This document shows positions 6,059-9,692 of a stretch of DNA of 9,692 nucleotides, piece by piece. Within the stretch, counting starts at the first letter, position 1. Each line of letters starts with the position of its first letter. The notes under the pieces are model-generated. The model made no database searches and was not told where the DNA came from. It saw nothing but the letters and a program-made list of their open reading frames with translations. A program made the translations under genes and the position numbers. This DNA comes from an uncultured Oscillospiraceae bacterium (GTDB lineage: Bacteria; Bacillota; Clostridia; Oscillospirales; Oscillospiraceae): the NCBI GenBank assembly GCA_910579595.1, contig CAJTVM010000096.1, forward strand, positions 1 through 9,692. The letters run 5' to 3'.

Positions 6059-6940
6059 TTATAAGGCGGCCTCGTCCCGCAGGCGGCGCAGCTGGTCAGC
6101 GGAATAGCGGTACACCTTATCGCAGAACTGGCAGGTCAGCTCCGCGCCGCCCTGTTCCTCGATGAGGGAGGTCAGCTCGTCCCGGCCCATGCTGATCAGG
6201 GCGCGGCTCACCCGATCCTCCGTGCAGTAGCAGCGGTACTCAATGGGGGCCGTCTCCAGCACCTCCAGATCGAATTCCCCCAGCACCTCCCGCAGAAGCC
6301 CCAGAGGATCCATGCCTCCGTCAAGCCGTGCGCTCACCGCGCCCAGCTTGGCCACACCTCGCTCCACGGCGGAAATCACGGCGTCGTCCGCCCCAGGCAG
6401 GAGCTGGATGAGATAGCCCCCGGCGGCCCGCACCGTCTGATCCGGGGCAATGAGTACCCCCAGGGCGCAGGCGGTAGGGATCTGCTCGCTTTCCACAAAA
6501 TAGGCGGCGATATCCTCCGCAATCTCGCCCCCCACTAACTGTACCGATCCTACATAGGGTTCCTTCAGCCCTAAATCCCGGATCACGGTGAGATCGCCGT
6601 CCATGCCCACGGCGGCGCCTACGTCCAGCTTGCCCTTAGCCTTCCGGGGTACGTCCACGGCGGGGTTCTGCACATAGCCCCGGACGTTGCCGCGGCTGTC
6701 GGACACGGCGGTGAGGCTGCCTAGCGGTCCGCCGCCTTTCAGGCGCAGGGTGACGGCCCCGTTTTCGTTTTTCATGGCGGCGCCCATCATGGACGCGGCC
6801 ATGAGCAGGCGGCCCAGGGCGGCGGAGGCCACCGGCCAGCAGTTGTGGATGGCCCGTGCCCGCTCCACCGTATCCCGCGCGGAGATGGCCATGGCCTTGA
6901 GGGGCGCGTCCTTGGCGATAACGCGAATGAGTTGATCCAT
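6059..6940 (-). CDS. hslO: Redox-regulated chaperone Hsp33
   Basis: The protein is 293 residues long, the family's usual size. The N-terminal domain carries conserved Hsp33 blocks: LGRLLMAASMMGAAMK near 42-57, LRLKGGGPLG near 65-74, and RGYVQNP near 87-93. The C-terminal redox switch is complete: C237 and C239 (CYC) are followed 30 residues later by C270 and C273 (CQFC), giving CxC-x30-CxxC. In the known family these four cysteines bind zinc in the reduced, inactive form. They form disulfides under oxidative stress and heat, which exposes an ATP-independent holdase in the cytoplasm. The start codon lies one base after the TGA of the upstream methyltransferase gene, with GAAAGGA as ribosome site inside that gene, so translation is coupled. 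No separate promoter is seen. Confidence 0.97.
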   Translation of the reverse strand: MDQLIRVIAKDAPLKAMAISARDTVERARAIHNCWPVASAALGRLLMAASMMGAAMKNENGAVTLRLKGGGPLGSLTAVSDSRGNVRGYVQNPAVDVPRKAKGKLDVGAAVGMDGDLTVIRDLGLKEPYVGSVQLVGGEIAEDIAAYFVESEQIPTACALGVLIAPDQTVRAAGGYLIQLLPGADDAVISAVERGVAKLGAVSARLDGGMDPLGLLREVLGEFDLEVLETAPIEYRCYCTEDRVSRALISMGRDELTSLIEEQGGAELTCQFCDKVYRYSADQLRRLRDEAAL

Positions 6941-6941
6941 A

Positions 6942-7685
6942 TCAGTTTTCCTTTCTCCCGGCGAAAAAGACGCGCTGCGCCCCGTCCCTGGGCGGGGCCA
7001 TCACCTTATCGCCGTATTGCTTGACGTGCCGGAACCCAGCTTCCCGGAGGTAGCCGTCCAGCTCGTCCATGGTATAGGCGTATTCCTCGTGGTATTCGCC
7101 CTCCCGGCTCCAGCTCCCGTTCCCGTTTTGCAGGAACAGATCCAGCCCGTAGGCGCACACGCGGCGGCGGGGATAGTAATCCGCCCGCCACACGCAGTAG
7201 AGATCACCGTCCTCGTCCAGGTAGGTCTGGCCGTCCGCGCCTTCTAACGCGGCGGGGGTTTTTACGTCAAAAAGGAACAGCCCCCCGGGGGCCAGCGCCT
7301 TATATACCCGCTGGAAGGCGCGGCGCAGGGCGGCGGGACGGGTGACGTAGTTCACGCTGTCCAGGCAGCAGATCACGGCGTCTGTCTGCCCCGGCAGGGA
7401 GAGCTTGGCCATATCCTGGCACAAAAAAAGAACGTCCAGTCCCCGGCACTTCTGCTCGGCGACGGCGAGCATATCCGGGGAGAGATCCACGGCGGTTATG
7501 GCATAGCCCCGCCGGGCCAGCAGCCGGGCGAGGCTCCCGGTGCCGCAGCCCAGCTCCGTCACAGACCGGATGGGCCGCTTCAGCTTGCGGAAATGCCGCT
7601 CCACATAATCGGCCCATTTTTCGTAGCCCACATCGGCGGTGAGCCGATCGTAGCTCTGGGCCAGAATGGTATAGGAATCCATCAT
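6942..7685 (-). CDS. Class I SAM-dependent methyltransferase
   Basis: The 247-residue protein has a Rossmann-type methyltransferase core. Motif I is TELGCGTG (43-50), followed by the acidic strand AVDLSPDM (65-72) that binds the ribose of S-adenosylmethionine. A motif II/III region follows, with DAVICCLDSVNYV (102-114) and LAPGGLFLFDVKTP (131-144). The N-terminal YTILAQSYDRLTADVGYEKWADYV stretch (5-28) is typical of a Firmicutes group of small methyltransferases, similar to YqeM-type proteins, whose substrate is not defined. The start overlaps the upstream yerC-like gene by four bases (ATGA), and the alternative second ATG follows at once (MM). The gene is therefore translationally coupled both upstream and to hslO downstream. 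Confidence 0.9.
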   Translation of the reverse strand: MMDSYTILAQSYDRLTADVGYEKWADYVERHFRKLKRPIRSVTELGCGTGSLARLLARRGYAITAVDLSPDMLAVAEQKCRGLDVLFLCQDMAKLSLPGQTDAVICCLDSVNYVTRPAALRRAFQRVYKALAPGGLFLFDVKTPAALEGADGQTYLDEDGDLYCVWRADYYPRRRVCAYGLDLFLQNGNGSWSREGEYHEEYAYTMDELDGYLREAGFRHVKQYGDKVMAPPRDGAQRVFFAGRKEN

Positions 7686-7966
7686 CGTTTCAGTCTGGGC
7701 AGCACGGTCTTATAGCCGTCCGCGCCGTATTGCAGCGCCCGGTTCACCCGGCTGATGGTGGCGCTGGACGCGCCGGTACGCTGAAGAATGTCGTTGTAGA
7801 TCAGGCCGTCGTCCAGAAGCTGGGCGACCTCCAGCCGCTGGGCCATGGCCCGCAGCTCGGCCACAGTGCACAGATCCTGGAAAAAGGCGCGGCACTCCTC
7901 CGGGGTTTCCAGGGCGAGGACCGCCTCAAACAGCAGGGCGGTCTGATCGGGGGTCTCTTTTGGCAT
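7682..7966 (-). CDS. yerC: YerC/TrpR-like DNA-binding regulator
   Basis: The 94-residue protein has the all-helical layout of the TrpR-related YerC family. AELRAMAQRLEVAQLLDDG (37-55) is followed by a helix-turn-helix, YNDILQRTGASSATISRVNRAL (about 57-78), and a GADGYKTVL tail. By homology it is a small dimeric repressor; targets of YerC homologues are largely undefined. The start at 7966 has GGGAGGATG just upstream and matches the family's start. The extension to 8056 has no ribosome site and would cross the promoter. It is the first gene of the operon with the methyltransferase, hslO and GNAT, which suggests that it regulates that operon (inference). Confidence 0.9.
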   Translation of the reverse strand: MPKETPDQTALLFEAVLALETPEECRAFFQDLCTVAELRAMAQRLEVAQLLDDGLIYNDILQRTGASSATISRVNRALQYGADGYKTVLPRLKR

Positions 7967-8006
7967 ATGGCATCCTCCCAAACGCGCAATATATCTTGAT
8001 AGGATT

Positions 8007-8035
8007 ATTCTAACACGCCGCTTTAAGGAAGTAAA
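8007..8035 (-). promoter_or_regulatory. SigA promoter of the yerC-methyltransferase-hslO-GNAT operon
   Basis: On the minus strand, TTTACT (8035-8030) and TAGAAT (8012-8007) are separated by 17 bases. Transcription should start near 8000, about 34 nt before the yerC ATG. A short TATC-TT-GATA inverted repeat (7992-8001) lies at the expected start and could be an operator, though it is too short to be sure. Confidence 0.75.
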
Positions 8036-8064
8036 GATGAAATCGGCTAAAAGCACAAAAGGGC

Positions 8065-8093
8065 TTGCGCTGGGGCGGGAACTTGATTATAAT
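8065..8093 (+). promoter_or_regulatory. SigA promoter of purA
   Basis: TTGCGC (8065-8070) and TATAAT (8088-8093) are spaced by 17 bases. The start is expected near 8100, so the leader is about 90 nt. Its -35 box lies 29 bases from the -35 box of the divergent yerC operon promoter. Confidence 0.8.
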
Positions 8094-8101
8094 GAATGCG
8101 T

Positions 8102-8118
8102 CGGATCCGATGGGTCCG
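8102..8118 (+). promoter_or_regulatory. Hairpin at the 5' end of the purA leader
   Basis: CGGATCC (8102-8108) pairs with GGGTCCG (8112-8118), with one G-U pair and a 3-base GAT loop, right at the expected transcript start. It may protect the mRNA 5' end. The rest of the leader (8119-8189) is GC-rich, with a weaker GCCGG/CCGGC pairing (8130-8134 with 8145-8149). No riboswitch class is recognised. Confidence 0.45.
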
Positions 8119-8189
8119 CACACGGCGGCGCCGGAAAAGGCAGACCGGCCGGTTTGGCTGCGAATCCCGGGCCGTGGAGGTATTTTAAA

Positions 8190-9473
8190 ATGGTAAAAGC
8201 GATTGTAGGAGCCAACTGGGGCGACGAAGGCAAGGGAAAGATCACCGATCTGCTGGCCGAGACGTCCGACGTGGTGGTGCGGTTTCAGGGCGGGGCCAAC
8301 GCGGGACACACCATCATCAACGATTACGGGCGGTTTGCCCTGCACATTCTGCCCTCCGGCACCTTTTATTCCCATGTCACCAATGTCATTGGCAACGGGG
8401 TGGCGCTGGACGCGGCCAAGCTGGTAGCGGAGCTGAAAAGCGTTATGGAGCAAGGGGTGCCCTCTCCCAAGCTGATTGTGTCCGAGCGGGCCCAGCTGCT
8501 CATGCCCTACCACGTCCTCCAGGACGGGTATGAGGAGGAGCGCCTGGGCGGCAAGGCTTTCGGCTCCACCAAAAGCGGCATCGCCCCCTTCTACTCCGAC
8601 AAATATGCCAAAACGGGCATCCAGGTGTGCGACCTCTTTGACGAGGACCGCCTCTGGGACCGGCTGAGCCGGGCGGTGGAGTTGAAAAACGTCCTGTTTG
8701 AGCATTTGTACCACAAGCCCGCCTTAGACGTGAAGGCGTTGTACGATCAGCTTTTGGAGTACCGGGAGCTGCTGCGGCCCTATGTGGGCGACGCGGTGGG
8801 CTTCCTGCACAACGCAATCAAGGAGGGCCGGACTATCCTGCTGGAGGGCCAGCTGGGCTCCATGAAGGACCCGGACCTGGGCATATTCCCTATGACCACC
8901 TCCTCCCATACCCTGGCGGGCTACGGCTGCGTGGGCGCGCCGGTGCCCCCCACCGCCATCGGGGACGTGATCTGCGTCACCAAGGCGTATTCCTCCAGCG
9001 TAGGCTCCAGCACCGAGCCCTTTGTCAGCGAGCTGCTGGGCCCGGAGGGCGACGAGCTGCGCCGCCGGGGGGGCGACAAGGGCGAGTTCGGCGCCACCAC
9101 GGGCCGTCCCCGCCGGGTGGGCTGGTTCGACGCGGTGGCCACGAAATACGGCTGCATGGTGCAGGGGGCAACCCAGGCGGCACTGACCTGCCTGGACGTG
9201 CTGGGCTATCTGGACGAGATCAAGGTGTGCGTGGGTTACGAGATCGACGGGGTAGTGACGGATATGTTCCCCACCACCCCCAGGCTCATGCGGGCCAAGC
9301 CGGTGTTTGAGACGCTGCCCGGCTGGAAGTCGGATGTGCGGGGGATCACGGACTATGACGCCCTGCCTGAAAACGCCCGCGGCTATGTGGAGTTTTTGGA
9401 GAAGCACATCGGCGTGCCCATCAAGATTGTATCTACGGGGCCGAAGCGCCACGAAATCGCCATCCGCAAATGA
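8190..9473 (+). CDS. purA: Adenylosuccinate synthetase
   Basis: The 427-residue protein is full length for this family. It joins IMP and aspartate with GTP to form adenylosuccinate, the first step from IMP to AMP in the cytoplasm. The GTP loop WGDEGKGK (10-17) contains catalytic Asp12, and QGGANAGHTI (33-42) holds catalytic His40. The family blocks KAFGSTKSGIAPFYSDKY, LLEGQLGS and FGATTGRPRRVGWFD are all present. The end, TGPKRHEIAIRK, is a lineage variant of the usual GP-x-R tail. The ATG at 8190 follows GTGGAGGT with about 9-base spacing and matches the family N-terminus. The frame stays open upstream to 8037, but the promoter lies inside that stretch, so the longer start is unlikely. The gene is monocistronic and ends at a terminator. 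Confidence 0.97.
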   Translation: MVKAIVGANWGDEGKGKITDLLAETSDVVVRFQGGANAGHTIINDYGRFALHILPSGTFYSHVTNVIGNGVALDAAKLVAELKSVMEQGVPSPKLIVSERAQLLMPYHVLQDGYEEERLGGKAFGSTKSGIAPFYSDKYAKTGIQVCDLFDEDRLWDRLSRAVELKNVLFEHLYHKPALDVKALYDQLLEYRELLRPYVGDAVGFLHNAIKEGRTILLEGQLGSMKDPDLGIFPMTTSSHTLAGYGCVGAPVPPTAIGDVICVTKAYSSSVGSSTEPFVSELLGPEGDELRRRGGDKGEFGATTGRPRRVGWFDAVATKYGCMVQGATQAALTCLDVLGYLDEIKVCVGYEIDGVVTDMFPTTPRLMRAKPVFETLPGWKSDVRGITDYDALPENARGYVEFLEKHIGVPIKIVSTGPKRHEIAIRK

Positions 9474-9474
9474 G

Positions 9475-9509
9475 AAAGCCCCGCCCTGTATCCACGGGGC
9501 GCGCTTTTT
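9475..9509 (+). terminator. Rho-independent terminator after purA
   Basis: AAAGC (9475-9479) pairs with GCTTT (9503-9507), and CGCCC (9482-9486) pairs with GGGCG (9497-9501). They are separated by a small internal loop, with a 10-nt apical loop and a run of five T ending at 9509. An alternative GCCCCG/CGGGGC stem (9478-9483 with 9495-9500) is also possible. It starts one base after the purA stop. Confidence 0.75.
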
Positions 9510-9523
9510 CGGGAGGGAACCAC

Positions 9524-9574
9524 ATGACGCTGTACGAAAAGAATTGCGAATTAAACCTTGATCTCTCCCTTTGA
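9524..9574 (+). pseudogene. Short open frame, possibly the 5' stub of an interrupted gene
   Basis: An ATG with a GGGAGGG ribosome site 7-8 bases upstream opens a frame of 16 codons (MTLYEKNCELNLDLSL) that ends in TGA. The first codons and the leader have the GC-rich look of the neighbouring genes, but from about 9540 onward the sequence becomes AT-rich and the frame stops. It may be the start of a gene truncated by an insertion or deletion just inside its coding region. It could also be a genuine tiny peptide or a chance ATG. No product is recognised. Confidence 0.35.
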
Positions 9575-9692
9575 AAAATTTGCCAGAAACCATTGTGGTG
9601 CAACTTGTGTCACGAATTTAGCTTTATATTATGCCAGCTTAGAACCTGTATTCACAACCTCAATTCACCGTTTGGCCGGGTCTATTCCCGCC
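9575..9692. other. AT-rich non-coding segment at the window edge, possible mobile-element boundary
   Basis: This stretch has much lower GC than everything to its left until about 9660, and no frame worth calling. It contains a weak plus-strand promoter-like pair, TTGTGT (9605-9610) and TATTAT (9627-9632), with a 16-base spacer. The minus strand has a similar weak pair, TTGTGA with CATAAT. An AGAACCTGTATTCACAACC stretch near 9650-9659 resembles the kind of sequence found at insertion-element ends, but I cannot identify the element and only one edge is in view. Confidence 0.35.

Noticed and set aside
7967..8056. N-terminal extension of the YerC-like protein
   Set aside because: The operon promoter (8007-8035) is inside it, and GGGAGGATG supports the start at 7966.
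8037..8189. In-frame N-terminal extension of PurA starting at an ATG with AAGGAAG upstream
   Set aside because: The purA promoter lies inside this stretch, the PurA family begins at MVKAIVGANWGDEGK, and the extra residues look like low-complexity non-coding translation.

Overview
The window looks like a chromosomal piece of a GC-rich member of the Firmicutes, most likely a gut clostridium of the Oscillospiraceae/Ruminococcaceae type. This is inferred from strong AGGAGG-type ribosome sites, clear SigA promoters (TTGACA-N17-TATAAT), a YerC-type TrpR relative, Hsp33, and clostridial hypothetical families. The species cannot be named from the sequence. No stretch without a gene is longer than about 225 bases. 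Almost all of the window is ordinary housekeeping or accessory coding sequence with compact promoters and terminators.

Left part (1-3536): the tail of a MetY-like PLP enzyme ends at 147 and converges on a cutC gene (minus strand). The two share a perfect 30-bp palindromic terminator. cutC and an 811-residue transglutaminase-fold protein (plus strand) diverge from two back-to-back consensus promoters only 7 bp apart. The large protein appears to carry two related transglutaminase-like halves. The first has the Cys/His pair; the second is degenerate.

Middle (3537-6061): a cytidylate-kinase-like P-loop protein with its own promoter and terminator; a small helical protein of unknown function (minus strand); a divergent regulator with an XRE helix-turn-helix fused to a zinc ribbon (plus strand); and a GNAT acetyltransferase (minus strand). 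The regulator and the GNAT gene converge on a shared hairpin terminator.

Right part (5503-9692): a tightly coupled minus-strand operon runs yerC-like regulator, SAM methyltransferase, hslO (Hsp33), GNAT. It has a 4-base ATGA overlap, then a 1-base gap, then a 19-base gap. It is transcribed divergently from purA (adenylosuccinate synthetase), which has its own promoter, a leader of about 90 nt and a terminator. After purA, a start codon with a good ribosome site opens a reading frame that stops after 16 codons, as the sequence turns AT-rich. This may be a gene broken by an insertion whose body lies beyond the window.

I found no CRISPR array, tRNA, rRNA, complete mobile element or obvious new defence system. 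The most notable points are the duplicated transglutaminase fold, the coupled redox-chaperone operon and the abrupt right-end junction.
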